Below are positions 12,398 to 24,601 of a DNA stretch of 64,000 nucleotides, piece after piece (within the stretch, counting starts at the first letter, position 1; each line of letters opens with the position of its first letter). The translations under genes and the position numbers were made by a program. The notes under the pieces were generated by a model. That model ran no database searches, was not told the DNA's origin, and saw nothing but the letters and a program-made list of their open reading frames with translations. This DNA is from Allium sativum (lineage: Eukaryota; Streptophyta; Magnoliopsida; Asparagales; Amaryllidaceae). Location of the stretch: the NCBI GenBank assembly GCA_030737875.1, contig CM060912.1, positions 462,338,310 through 462,402,309 on the forward strand, given 5' to 3'.

Positions 12398-13144
12398 AAC
12401 TAGAGAAAAGTATAATTCTCCTTTTTTTGCGGGCTGTTTTCTATATGGATCCTGAATTGCCACTTCCTATAATATGGTTTTCCAAAATAGTATATTTTGG
12501 CAACTTTTAGGTGTTATAATTTGGGCATAGTGGTCTAAAGCTAAAACAAATACGATTTGATTATTTTCACTTTACAAATACAGATTTATGTGTATTATAT
12601 CATAGACATACAGTCAATCAAACATTGTAAATTGACTTTCCTTTTGACTTTTGATTATTTATTGATCATTGACTGATTAATTTATGATTAATATCATTAG
12701 ACATTCAAATAAAATTCAAGCTTACAACTCTGCTGGCTATATACATTCACACATACACGTAATACATATATATGAAACGTATTGCTTGCTAGGAAATTGA
12801 AATATTGGTTTGAAGGTGCAGGGTGGTCGCAATCCACTAATTAATCTAATGGTAGCTATGTAACAAGCCACACAATAAACTACTGTGTTTATTTATTATT
12901 TTCAAAGGATCCAATTTCCATGAGCAGTACATGAAGAGGACTAGCTTAGACCAAGGTATGTGATTCCTTCCTTCCACTTTCTATAGATCTTCTATAAGTC
13001 TCCTACTGGTTTTCGTATTAGTTGTTATTTAAGTTCTATAATCAATTTAATTGGGTAAAGTGGCTTTTGATTATCAAACATATGACTAACAAGGAAATTC
13101 AAAAAGGCATTTTGCGTAATGATATGGAAGCTCTGCAGTTGAAG

Positions 13145-13680
13145 TCATTTTAAATCCTTATATTCATACATAACACGCACACTGTCGTCGTTCATACCAG
13201 AGCAGCTGTCGTCATCGTCGGAGCCGATCACGAACTGACGAGCAGTTTCCAGAGCTTGTATGCAGATATTTCGCCTACGAGCTTGTGACTATCGTCCCGG
13301 TTCGTTTCGACGATGGCCACGACGCAGGGGTTTTGAGGGATGTTGTTGATGGCTTGTACGGCGGGGGAGGAGGAGTGGGGGTTGATTGCGTTTGAGGGAG
13401 GAGATGGAGGGTAAGGGGAGCGGGAACAGGGCTCCGAGCTGACTTATTAGGAACCGGATTATGTTTTCGCGGGACAGGAAGTAGTGTTTGTACCCGTTTG
13501 AAGGGATACGGGAGGGTGGGATTATCGTGTTGGTGCTGCGGTTGTTGTTGTTTGATGTGTTTTCAAGCCATTTTCTATTGTAGAGGACGGAGAAGCGTTT
13601 GCTCATGCCTCGCCATGTCATGCCTTTGCGCACCAGGAGGCGGCGCACACCTTGCTTCAACAGTATGTTTAAGAGGCATG
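13145..13680 (-). pseudogene. CBSX5-like (CBS-domain protein) gene fragment captured by the CACTA
   Basis: CBSX proteins are plant proteins built from paired CBS domains. Reading on the minus strand from about 13680, the fragment shows GMTWRGMSKRFSVLYNRKWL, then YKHYFLSRENIIRFLIS, QLGALFPLPLPSISSL, AINNIPQNPCVVAIVET, HKLVGEISAYKLWK and finally RQFVIGSDDDD. These blocks come in the same order as in CBSX5-type proteins as I remember them. The reading frame shifts within the CTCAAACGC stretch after SISSL and again after KLWK, where a piece seems to be missing; a TGA closes the last frame at 13145-13147. The GC content is clearly above that of the surrounding DNA. The N-terminal and C-terminal parts of the host gene are absent. 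The fragment lies opposite to the DUF4216 remnant, wholly inside the CACTA ends. I infer gene capture; no expression can be shown. Confidence 0.78.
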
Positions 13681-13689
13681 CACTATTGA

Positions 13690-15045
13690 CCCCTTCTAAG
13701 TAACAAATATTTCACCTTTTAAAGCAAAACTTCACTAGATAATACAAATATAAACATGCGTAAGAATACCTTTTAAGCCAGTTTACTATATGAAAATGGC
13801 TATATGATACTTAAAATGGTGCAAGCATTGGATCAAAAAGCACCTCTAAATTGTCCTAACAGACCACACGTGGCTTAGGAAGGTGCAAGATGAGAAGGGA
13901 AAGGGAAATTAGAGAGCAAGGATTCCTAAATTTCACCATATGTATTCACATCATCTTGATGGGATATAATTTTTTCACAGAAAATGTGAATAAAAACTTA
14001 TGTAATACGTACAAGGATGTCCAAATAACGGATGTGTGTGCGCATGTCCAAAGACATCCAAAATTCATCACCTCTTTTAAGGAATAAGATATTTTCAGTT
14101 TTATGTAAATAATATTCATAATGCACGTTAGATATATCAAAAAATTTATAATATTCAAAATAACGTGTCACATAATAATAAGTGCATCTGCAAGCAAGAC
14201 ACTTTGTTATCCGCCAATTGAGTACATGACAGTTCTGATTTACATGTTTTTTAACACGACAGTTTTGATCCACTTTCAAACATATGATTTACATGTTTTT
14301 TTAACATGACATGGAAGCTCTGCAGTGAAACTCAATTACTAGATCCATTTTCTGTACCGATTCCAGATCCTGGATTCATCGAAAACAGCTTTGATCTGTC
14401 TTTTAACATCGTTCACAGTGATTTGAACTAACAGCTTTCGAATTTATATTATTAGTGAAAGAACGCCGATACTACATTGAACGTGCCGAGTTAAGTGGAA
14501 ACCAGTGTACATTTGTATATTTATGAGAGCGAATATTGCTTATTTGTGTTCGAATTGTATATGTGATGTATATATGCAAGATTAAATATTTTAAGCTAAT
14601 ATTGCTTATTTTTGTTGTAATAGGACCTAATTTCTTATGTTTTGGACAAAATATCAAAAGCAAAGCAAGAGTAAATCAAGCATTCGACTACTTTGTAAGT
14701 AATTTGTTAATGCAAGTATGTATGACGTATTATGGACATGGAAGAGTTGATCAAACAATATGTATAAGTTCTTAAGTTTGGATATATGAGAAGTAGTTTG
14801 AATGATATGTATGAAATATTTAGTTTGAGTGTATGAATGTTATTTGAATGAAATGTATGAAATGTTATGTTGTTTACATGTTTGTTGTTTGTGAAAATGT
14901 GTTATGTTTGTATAAATTTGAGAAATAGATAATGATATATATGAACATTGGTTGGATAATATGTACGTATTTAAAAGTAATGGAAGAGTAGGAATGATGG
15001 TATACAAATGGGAAATGCTATACAAAATTGTATCTGATATTATGG
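13690..15045. other. CACTA interior, AT-rich, nothing recognised
   Basis: The frames at 13890-14087, 13998-14279 and 14536-14775 show no known motif and overlap each other on both strands, so I treat them as chance frames. Confidence 0.45.
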
Positions 15046-15468
15046 CATTTAAAAAACGCTGTCAAAATATGGGACAAACCCTATTATAAAACATAATAAA
15101 CGCTACTATAAAACAAAACAAACGCAATATACTTGTACATATGAACGCTATACAATCAAATAATAAACGCTATAAAAACAAAAAACAAAAACGCTACAAT
15201 AGAATTTTAATAAACGCTATAAAAACAAAAAAACAAAAACGCTACAATAGAATTTAAATAAACGCTATCATAGGTTGTAGTTGGCTAAGAATTCATATAG
15301 CGTTTTCGTTTAATAGCAAAGGAAAAACGCTATCGATTTTCTTTTTTAGTAGCGCTTCACTTTGTGCTATTTTAAGTTGATGGTCTAAGATAGCATGTCC
15401 TGACATGGCGTTCTCTGAAACATTGTATTTGCCCATGATAGCGTTTTTGGAACGCTATAAAATCCCTT
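15046..15468. repeat. CACTA right subterminal repeat array
   Basis: More than ten copies of AAACGCTAT/AACGCTAC-like words, including a tandem unit of about 57 bp repeated around 15160-15262. The words match those beside the left TIR and support assigning both ends to one element. Confidence 0.85.
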
Positions 15469-15484
15469 TTTTGTTGTAGTGAAT
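15469..15484. repeat. CACTA right end: 13-bp TIR and TSD AAT
   Basis: TTTTGTTGTAGTG followed by AAT, an exact inverse of the left end and an exact repeat of the left TSD. Confidence 0.95.
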
Positions 15485-15588
15485 CCAGTTTTGATTAATG
15501 TATCTTTTAATTAGAATTTAACTGAACGAACAAATGAAACTATGTGGCCCATATATATAGACTTAGTGATGATAAATTAGTAAATTAT

Positions 15589-16625
15589 CAAACCGACTTT
15601 ATTGGTTTTTCTTAATTCTACTGAGCTTTCGAAAACTTGTGTCAGTCTGATGCTCCAGACAATACCCATTTTGTCCTCCTTTGAATGATGCATTAATTAC
15701 AATGACTTATTAAAGCCTTATATATCAGTTCCTTGCATTTTCTTTCTTTATGTGCATTTATGACCAGTTTTAACGTTAATGTTAATTAATGTGAATAATT
15801 TTCGTCAGATTCATTTTCCTTTATTTCATAGCATTTTTTTCTAATCTAATTAACATATTAGTATATACTAACTTTAATTTATTACCATTTATTATTTCTT
15901 TTAATATATGTATATATGTATAGCTTAATATTCTTGACTTTTTGTTTCTTTTATTACAGTTAATCTTAAATGATGAGTATTATTACATATCTGTCTTATT
16001 ATTTCTTTCTTCTATGATTACATTTCATTGTGGATTAGATTTCATGGTCAGATTTAAATTTATTGAATTTCAGCTTATTTTTAAAAAACAATTATTGAAT
16101 TTTCACCTTAATTTAAATTTAAAATTTCAATAGTGAATTATAGTTGTAATTTTGTAGACCAATCTAGTTTTGTCCATAATTTTGGTTTCGATTTGCATCT
16201 CTTAATTCTTACTAAATTTCAGCTGTATAATAAGGTATTTGCCTACCAACTGTTCTTTTTTAGATAATATTTTAAGTTTCAACCTTTGGAACTATCAATA
16301 AGCTTTGAAAATGTTTGAATTAGCTAGAAATTTTTCAAATAGAAAATGTACAACTTTTTTGCTTTAAAAACCTTCATATGTAATTAATAAATTACACTAA
16401 TTAAATGCGATATTTTTCATGAATATTTATTTATGTATTAAATCTTTGTGTTTGCATGATTGCTTAAAATAATTATTTTAAGTTTTTAGTAATATATGTA
16501 ATTTTTATTCTATATACTGTGATTCATGTGTAGTTTTAAAGAATTAAAAAACATGAGCAAAATAAATTCTTTTACCTTGTAGCATTACAAAGTCGGTTTT
16601 CCCACCGTTATGCGGTTATACTAGT
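15589..16625. mobile_element. 1,037-bp indel of copy A versus copy B, possible small transposon
   Basis: Copy B joins TAAATTAT directly to GTTAGTCAT near 24713, while copy A has 1,037 bp at that point. Near its edges are AAACCGACTTT (15590-15600) and AAAGTCGGTTTT (16589-16600), which are inverted. The right one lies about 25 bp inside the border and no TSD is evident. An insertion in A is likely, but a deletion in B is possible. The frame at 15942-16133 shows no known motif. Confidence 0.4.
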
Positions 16626-16629
16626 GTTA

Positions 16630-18260
16630 GTCATTTGATATAGTATCATATTGTTTCAATTTTTGTAGATAAGGGAAACGTAAATTAGATTACAAAAATG
16701 AATGCCTATGTATAATAGAGTTTTTTTTAGCATACTTTTCATGTTTATTGTTATACATGCCACACATATACTGAAAACTACATGCCAAGAAAACCAAAAA
16801 AATAGAAATTATAAAATTAACATTGATGATTGACTACTACTTCATTTAATGTGGACTGTATATAGTGGAGAATGTCAATAACAAATGTAGTTTATGGCAA
16901 TTATGTAAGCTTTCCAACTACAAATTATATTATGTTTGGGTCTTGCTGCTATTCACTTTATTATAGTTTTCATGGCCCCTTTTTGCAATTTAATAGTTGT
17001 ACGTATACGTTTCACATCTTCCCTTTTGTTGCATTGTTGAATTTTCCTTTTATGTTAACGTTTGCTAATTTTATTATTCTGCATAGTGTGTCATGTTTAA
17101 AAAACACCTATGTTTCATACAAAGTACATTAGTAAAGGTTGCCTTGTTGATTTTGGAATTTCATCATTTTTCTAGTAAGATTAACAAAATGTTGCTGATG
17201 TAGAAAATGACGCAAAACACCAATAATTTTCACACCTCATGTTCTGTTACCGATGTGGATGTTTTTCAAGTGAGAGCAAAAATCATTCAACTTAAGATTT
17301 CATTTATATAAAGTGCATACGTTGCTTCATTGAACGTAATGAATTTCAGTTATACAATGATCGATATAAAAATAAAATGCTTATACATTTTGGGACTAAC
17401 ACAACAATGATTGTTTATTCAATACAATCATCTACCAGTTTATTTTACGAACTCGTATATTTAATCAATAAGAATTTGACTTCAACTGTCAGCAAAAAGA
17501 AGCCTACAACTGCATATGATGTCTTTTTGTTATGAGATTTACCAAAAAAGCTCCTTGTATTCTAATTCAATGCTATCATGATAATTTGGCCAATATTATA
17601 ATTAAGAAGGCGAGTTTTAAGTAGAAATTTGTACTATGAGGATGGCTTGATAATTCGCCATCAGTTAATATATAAAAAACCGTTATCTTATCGACTGTGC
17701 AAATTGTAAAATGTATTTAGAAAATCTACACACATTTTGATAAATAATAGAAGTCGATGTAATTTCATTTCTTTAAAGTGAATGTAAATTACCATGAGCA
17801 GAAGTTATATAAAATTTTAATTGAGTGCATTACTAACACTTGAACAAAATCTTCACCAATGTATGCCCGACGCAACTTGCTTCTATTCCTACTTAACTGT
17901 TCCATTCTTTACGCCGGTTCACCATTCCTGTTCAGTGTAGTTCTATCGACAGTGTATATGATGCAGTAATCCCAATTCACTAATTTTAACATGAAGATTA
18001 ATCAATGTGGAAGGAATTGGCAACGAGTGAAAATGTCAGCTTTCCCCAGTTGGTACAAATATATTCATAAATTTGCGTAGATTAATTTTTTTTTATTGTT
18101 TACATTGCATAATCATAATAAAATTTCTAATTTAGTGTCAGTCTGTTCCATTAAATTCATGAAATATGGTGATTGTGCATCAAATCAACTGCTAACATGA
18201 AACAAAAAGAATTCATATATTAAGATGTTATGTTTTTACTAGTTTGTTATTTTTCCATAG
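16630..18260. other. Copy A body without recognised genes
   Basis: It matches 24714-26031 and 42690-42997 of copy B. An 86-codon frame (16872-17129 plus stop) is open in both copies, but its substitution pattern looks neutral. Confidence 0.5.
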
Positions 18261-18449
18261 GAACACAAGACAAAAAAGATGGAGAACAAATGGAGACACA
18301 AGAACAAAGCAAAGGAAATAGCTTTAGAAACTTTTTGTATCCATATACACATCTACTGAGTAAGTGTATTATTATTAGTATGTTTTGATTTTATCAATGT
18401 GATATTCTTATTTGGTGATTTGGACATTGTGACATCTTAGTAACTTGTA

Positions 18450-18508
<59 letters not shown>

Positions 18509-18676
18509 ATTTTGGAATTATTTGTGAATGCTAGCTAGTTTAATGATAAATGTGCTTATTATGTATAGTTGACTATTTTTTATTCCTAAAATTTATTGTG
18601 GTGTTATGTTACAGACTTACAGTTCCAAGATCATGGAGCTAATTGGAGGACAAGCATTCAAACCCTGTCAGGATAG
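18261..18676 (+). pseudogene. Two-exon coding remnant near the old CACTA right end
   Basis: A TTTCCATAG acceptor is followed by an open exon (18261-18359). A consensus GTAAGT donor lies at 18360, TGTTACAG precedes 18615, and a second exon reads in frame to a TAG at 18674-18676. Joined in this phase, the two exons give about 53 open codons ending 640 bp before the CACTA terminus at 19313. In copy B the same borders are present except the first acceptor (CCAAAG instead of CCATAG), and exon 1 has a TAA. The position fits the 3' end of a CACTA gene, but I recognise no domain, so this is inference. A (TA)n expansion at 18453-18505 lies in the intron of copy A only. Confidence 0.35.
18453..18505. 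repeat. (TA)n microsatellite, about 53 bp
   Basis: Uninterrupted TA run. At the matching place copy B (about 43188) has only a few TA units, so it expanded after the duplication or contracted in B. Confidence 0.95.
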
Positions 18677-19066
18677 ATCCATGCAGAAAATGAGATGCTT
18701 TTTTATATAAATGTGAAGCTTTTTTTTTTTTAACTTCAGATTGTGTGCCTAGATCCATCAACTATGTAAATATAATTTTTGTTTAGATTTTTGTTTGTGT
18801 GACACTAGTTTTAAGTTGTATCGAATAATGTTATGAATGTTGGGTGTTATGTGAATATTTTATCTATTATTATACCATTTTTTATTATTATATAATGTTT
18901 TGTGACATTAATTTGTTTAGTTGGCATATATGTATATATGTTTCATTGCACGTTGAGTATTGAATGTTGAGTATTGTTGAAATGAATGTATTTGATGTCT
19001 AGATTGATGGTTAGAACTGCTACAAAATTGCTTCATAATATAACATTGAAAATGTGAGAGCTATAT

Positions 19067-19313
19067 TTTAGAAATGGCGTCAATAAGATGTAGGAAGGTC
19101 GATAAAAGAATTGCGTCGGAAAGGCGCCAAAATATGGCATCAGAACGACGTTGGAAAACACCTAACGCGTGGCGTCGGAAAGGCGTCAGAATTTGTTTTT
19201 CCACGCAAGTTTAAACAATGCTAGAAATGGCATCGAGAAGGCGGCAGTAATCATATTTTCGATGCCATACCGAAGCCATTTGACCACCGGAAAATCAATT
19301 TTTTGTTGTAGTG
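19067..19313 (+). mobile_element. Right terminus of a second CACTA family (copy A)
   Basis: It ends in TTTTTTGTTGTAGTG at 19299-19313, the same terminal signature as the intact CACTA. Its subterminal repeats differ: GGCGTCGGAAAGGCGTCA-type words in place of AACGCTAT. No matching CACTACAAC left end was found in copy A or B, so this is a truncated element. The same terminus is at 44013 in copy B. Confidence 0.8.
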
Positions 19314-20068
19314 GAAATTCATAATTCAAACATTTTCAAATTACTTACATTTATTTAGGTTCAACGCATCGTATTCTTATTAAATCACATCAATATACAT
19401 GTCTTTGAAAATCTACCTGACTTAGTCAAATGAGCTTCGTTTGATTGCGCTCTTTAAATCCATTCAAAGATAGCTGCTTTAAACATCTCTTAACATTAGT
19501 TTAACTTAAACCATATGATTCATTTATTTTACAAAAATCAAGTCATTACGTTTAACTCAAAATTCTATATATTTCAAATTATCATATCTTTAAAGAATAA
19601 ATTTTACTTAACTTAATAAATCTAGTTTGAATCAAATTCCAAAATAATAACTTAAAATATACCTTAAATTTCCATTTAACCTAAACTATTCATCTTAAAT
19701 AAAGTCAAATGGTGTAACAACTCGGATTTTCAGAACCAATTTAAAATTTTTATTTTAGCTATTTTAATGAATTTTGAATATTTAAAATGATTTATTTTAA
19801 ATAATAACGACTAAAAATTTATTTAAATTGAAGTTAGAATGAATAAATTTTATTTTAATTATAAAACGAGCCTGAAATGGCACGGTAGTTTGAAATTTCG
19901 ATTTCAAATTTCAAATGAATCTGCAGGATTCAAAATAAATCGAAATTCAGTAAAACCGGAAATATTTGAATCTGCTTAAATATATCTTTCTAATGAATGT
20001 GAAAAATCCAGATTTCATAACGGGAATAAAAATTTATGTCTAGTTTAAAATTTGAAATAGTCGCTACG

Positions 20069-20070
<2 letters not shown>

Positions 20071-20108
<38 letters not shown>
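20071..20108. repeat. (TA)n microsatellite in the LTR fragment
   Basis: About 38 bp of alternating AT within sequence otherwise similar to the LARD LTR. Confidence 0.95.
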
Positions 20109-20113
<5 letters not shown>

Positions 20114-21167
20114 AAAAATAGACATTTTGCAAACGACCTCCGTTTTCGGCAAAACTACTTTTGTTGGATTCGGAATGTCAAATTAATGTTATATTCCAAT
20201 ATTCATAATTTTCGGATTTAATATGTGAGCGTGGTGAATTTAAACGTTTTTGGTAATTTCAATTTGAATTTAATCGACTGGAAAATGGCCGTTTTTCAAA
20301 CGGTCTTCCAATTCAATGAAATTCAGCTTGTTAGGACCTTATCGTCAAAGCATAGCTAGATTTATTTTTCTGGAATTTTTGGACTTAGTATGTGGCCCCG
20401 GTAAATTAAAATGTACGTTGAAACCAATTTTGAACGTTATTTTAATTTATATTTTAATTTGAATGAAAACTGATCGAAACAGTCGAATTGGCTAGCGAGA
20501 CATACTCCATTGTGTTCGAAATGGAGGTGATTAGCTAGGGTGACAGTCGTTGGGTTCGATTTGAAGTTCGAATTTAAAAGTAACTTTTTAAAAATTAAAT
20601 ATATTATTATATAAAAAAGTCAACCGTTTTTTCTTTTTATTCCCTCTTCTCCTACCCCCCTCCTCGGCGTTCACAACTGATCGAAGAAAATCAAAAAAAA
20701 TCGCGCTCCCTCCCTCCTCCGCCGCGACCCCACCACCGTACCCCCTCCTCTGGCCGACACGCCACCCTTTCTCTCCCCTCCTCTCTCCGATCTTCCCTCT
20801 CCTCTCTCCACCCCCAAATCAATAAAAAAAACCAAACCCTAAATCGCACCGCCGTGAAGCACCAGACCAGCCACGGACCACCCTAGCTCCCCACCACCTC
20901 CAGACCCCGCCGCCAGTCTCCACCACCATTAGAACAAAAAATGCAGTGAGTTTTTATTTTTATTTGTTTATATGAATAGAAATGTGATTTTTATGTGAAA
21001 TGTCTTTGAATAAAAATGTGATCTTTATATGAAATATCATCGAATGAAAAATAAAAAGTTTAGTTATATAAAATATAATTTTTAGTTATGTAAAAATATA
21101 TTTTTTAGTTATATAAAAATATAATTTTTAGTTAGAAGAAAATATGATTATTAGTTGATAAAAAAAA

Positions 21168-21310
21168 TGATCTTTATTATCTATGTAGCATTATAAAAAA
21201 TGATCTTTATTATCTATGTAGCGTTATAAAAATACGATCTTTATTATCTATGTAGCATTATAAAAATATGATCTTTATTATCTATGTAGCATTATAAAAA
21301 TATGATTTTT
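21168..21310. repeat. Tandem repeat, unit about 33-35 bp, about four copies
   Basis: Unit contains GATCTTTATTATCTATGTAG followed by C(A/G)TTATAAAAA. Degenerate copies continue on both sides from about 21000 to 21450. Confidence 0.85.
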
Positions 21311-23392
21311 ATGTATGTAGCAACGTTATAAAAATATAATTTTTATGTAGATAACATAATAATAAAAATATGATTTTTATCTGTATAGCTTTGAAATAAA
21401 AATGTGATTTTTAAAATATAAAAATTGTATTAAAAATATGATTTTTTATATAAATAGCAGTGTTAAAATGTGATATTTTTAATATAAACTGCGTGAAACA
21501 GATTGCGATGGAACCGACCGGAAGCAAAAGGAATCCAAACCGTCCAATAAACAATGCAGACGGTGCTTAGTAGCACCCAACACCTTTGATGGAAACCACG
21601 GATGTTTGGTTGGTTGTTTTATTGGATTGATTGTTAATTAATTGGGTTTGGCAACCTTATTAAGAAATTGGTTGAATTTGATTTGGGATGTTAATTGACT
21701 TGATTGAAATTGGTATGTGTATGATGCGAGCCAGTATTAGGCGAGGGATAAGGCTAGACCTTTTTCCGGTTCCAGTATCGTGCCGTTATGCTGCCGAAAT
21801 TTTCTAAAAAGTGTTAGAAAAATTTAGTTGGTTGAAAATATTATTTTTAGCTTATAACCGCGATAAATAAAATAATATTTGGATAGTTAAAAATAAGTTT
21901 ACACATCCATTTATAAGTCGGATGACTTGTTTATGCTTGCCTATTTTTGTGATATCGATTGGGACGATAATTTTACACATCGTCCAAGTGCACAAATAAT
22001 AATAATTATTTGATGGTTGAAACTCCACACGAGTATTGGGATGATATTTAACGTACACTAATCCCAATTGTTTGGTTCTATGTCAATCAATAGGTTGACA
22101 GACTGTTGTAAGCGTTAATTATTTATATTTAATGCTTATGCAGTTGTGTAATGCACTCTGGATGATGGTTAACTGTGTATAATTATTGTTGTGTACATGT
22201 ATGTATAAAATCCATATAAATAACTTATATGGTAATTGATTATGTCTAGTTCCAATTCAGGAATAACAAATATTTTAAAATAACGAATATTTTAAAATAA
22301 TATTCTGTAAAGGATTAAAATATGGATTTGATGTCCAATTTTGGATGGATACGAAGTGTGAAGCCATGTTGATTAGATTTGCTCTATTTTGACGCGAACG
22401 ATATTTGTATCGATTTTATTCATTTTTATAATGAATATCGAAAAGGAAATGATTTCAAAATCTGATATTTTGAAAATATTATCATTTATATATTATAATG
22501 ATAAGGAATATTCAATTTTGATTTAAAATTGAAAATGAAGTTATAATCGTTTTAAAATGAATTTACAAACGTTTTATAAAATATGTTTTAAATGGAAATC
22601 GATGAATTATAATATATATATATATATTATATATTTAATGGCCTGAATAGAACGCGCCAAGACCGTTCGCTAATTTCGACCATTGACTTCGAATTGATAT
22701 TACGGAAGATCCGGCCGTTGGATTCTCCTAAAACCAGAACCGTTGGGTTTGTATCGAAAAGAACTTTCCATCGAATATAAGAGATTTTAAATCTAATGGT
22801 TGATTTGGAATTATGTCCAAATCAAATTTGGAAAAGGTCGCGTAAGTGCAGTTCGATGACCGTTAATGGAAATCGACTGAAGGGGCCTTAATAAAATTAT
22901 TAAAAATATTAATAATTTGTGTAAAATCATAATAAATGATTTGAAAACAATTTGGAGGAAAAATTCCACATTTGTAAATAAAAATATATATTTTTATCAA
23001 AATGAACTAGTTATTAACTAGATTTGAAATCGAGTAATTTTAAATAAAATAAATTGGATTTGTGAATGACTTTAATATAACTAGAAATTTCCAATGAACA
23101 AATTGGAATGGATTTGGAATGGAAATAATCTTCAGAATATATCGATACTGGATTCCGTTATTATACGAATATTGTTATGGAAATTTGGAAGATATATTTA
23201 TATCGTTATTTCCAATACGATATTCGTTGGTTTCAGAATTTGATATTGAATATAGGCCGATATAATTTCTATTCAGAGCCTTGTATTTAATACCAAATGA
23301 GATTTTCATGTAATTTCTCACTTTAGTGCAAATAAAAATAAATCCCCAAATATCAAAATCCTAAATCTCTGACCTCCTCTTTCAAAGCTGCC

Positions 23393-23476
23393 ATGGCACC
23401 GCCTCAAACTCAAAAGTTATCATCGGCCAAATCCCTAGAGAATTCACCCACTTCTTCTCGACTCTCGTCTCGTTAA
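23393..23476 (+). other. 27-codon frame with strong start context in copy B
   Basis: GCTGCCATGGC gives a near-ideal plant start context. The frame begins MAPPQTQKLSSAKSLENS and is Ser/Thr/Pro/Arg-rich up to a TAA at 23474. Copy A has lost this ATG (CCTACATAGC) but keeps most of the following bases. It may be a captured 5' exon of a host gene or of the original element; I do not recognise it. Confidence 0.3.
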
Positions 23477-24601
23477 ACTATCCAACCCTCAATTTTCTCC
23501 TCCCCCTTCTAATTGCAGTTTCGATGTATTTTCAATCATTAATTTATATGCTAATCAAACTAATGAAATAGATGGTAATGTCGAATAGGCAAAAAAAAAA
23601 TCATTGAATTTTTTTTGTTGAATCAAATTGTCTCAAGTGGTTGTTCTGGTCATGGAGTGTAGAAGAAAGATTTGGCAAAGCGGTTGCTCTATACTGCTGG
23701 ATTGTTTTGTAAGTATTAACTTTTTTTACTCCATGCAATTTATTATTCACGATATTCGTTCTATCCATTTTCTAACTTCTTTTGCTTCATGTTTTTTACC
23801 ATAACTTTTTTAGTAGTCATAATTTTTGTGTGTTAAGTTTGGAACTGACTGCTATTTGTTTGCTTCAAGAAACACATAATTAATTTTTATCGTTTTCTTT
23901 TTATAATTTTCCTCAAATAGTAATTATTGTTTTTATTATAGGTTTTTCTACAATTTTTGCGTGCAAACCCAAAACTTCTTGAAAAGGTGAAATCTGTGAG
24001 ATATGAATCCTTAGGTAACTAGCTGTTATTTATGGAAATAGTCGAAACGGGTGACTCAGATTATAAGTATGGTCAAAGGATAACCCAAATATATTTAGTC
24101 AATAGTAAAACACATCTTCTATGAGATTAAAAAACTATAATTATTTGTATTACTGTAGAAATTGTATAGTGAAATATTTTATGATGATAGTTTTTTTTCG
24201 ATTTTTTTTAAAAATATTTTATGATGATACTTAAATATACTAAATTTATTAATGTATTCATTATATATATAGTCATAAATTATGAATTAAATTACCTTTC
24301 CAAAATCACTCAATAATCCGTAGATTTAATGGGAGTTTATTTAAAATAAAAGTATAATAATATATTACAAACATTATACTTGTATTTATGGAGTTCGTGG
24401 AGTAAGTTTGAAGAAACAATTTACATGAGCAAAAAAGAGAAGTATTATGAATTGATAATGGTTACTAAAGACTAATAAGCTAAGGATGATTAAAAAGGCC
24501 TATATCTGGGAATTAAAATCAGTGATTAATTTTTATTGGTAAAGATTTATTATAATGTCAAACCACAATGTAGATTATAGATTTAACAAATAATTGTGGT
24601 A

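Larger units (their letters stand above)
5202..15481 (+). mobile_element. CACTA (En/Spm-type) DNA transposon, 10,280 bp, non-autonomous
   Basis: The element starts CACTACAACAAAA (5202-5214) and ends TTTTGTTGTAGTG (15469-15481), a perfect 13-bp terminal inverted repeat. It is flanked by AAT at 5199-5201 and 15482-15484, the 3-bp target duplication expected for CACTA elements. Copy B has no insertion at the matching position (about 24606), which confirms both ends. Subterminal AACGCTAT-type repeats lie at both sides. Inside are a DUF4216 transposase remnant (plus strand) and a CBSX5-like gene fragment (minus strand). I found no intact TNP2-like or TNPA-like gene, so it would need a transposase in trans. 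The perfect ends and TSD suggest that it inserted well after the A/B duplication. Confidence 0.93.
3975..19712 (+). repeat. Duplicated segment, copy A
   Basis: Copy A matches copy B (23376-44393) from CCTCTTTCAAAG at the left to AAGTCAAATGG at the right, at roughly 95% identity by eye once later insertions are removed. Copy A is 3975-5201 plus 15482-19712, interrupted by the 10.28-kb CACTA element. Both copies contain the right terminus of a second CACTA family and about 400 bp of common sequence beyond it, so the duplication included flanking DNA and is not just two transpositions. At its right edge copy A is cut by an LTR start at 19713. No protein-coding gene is intact. Confidence 0.85.
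19713..23375 (+). mobile_element. Truncated gypsy-type LTR fragment
   Basis: It begins TGTAACAACTCGG at 19713, exactly where copy A loses similarity to copy B. Blocks match the 5.6-kb LTR at 46082 in the same order: ACGAG...GAAAT...CGGTAGTT (19865), GATTCAAAATAAATCG (19928), TTTGAAATAGTCGCTA (20049), CATTTTGCAAACG (20122) and, further on, CCGTTGGGTTTGTATCGAAAAG near 22740. A GC-rich leader-like stretch lies at 20640-20940 and a tandem repeat at 21168-21310. No right LTR end, PBS or coding domain was found; the fragment runs directly into copy B, so its end is deleted. It may consist of more than one fragment. Confidence 0.6.

Noticed and set aside
13498..13689. Plus-strand frame MKGYGRVGLSCWCCGCC...
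   Set aside because: Antisense shadow of the CBSX5-like fragment, which has the recognisable sequence on the minus strand.
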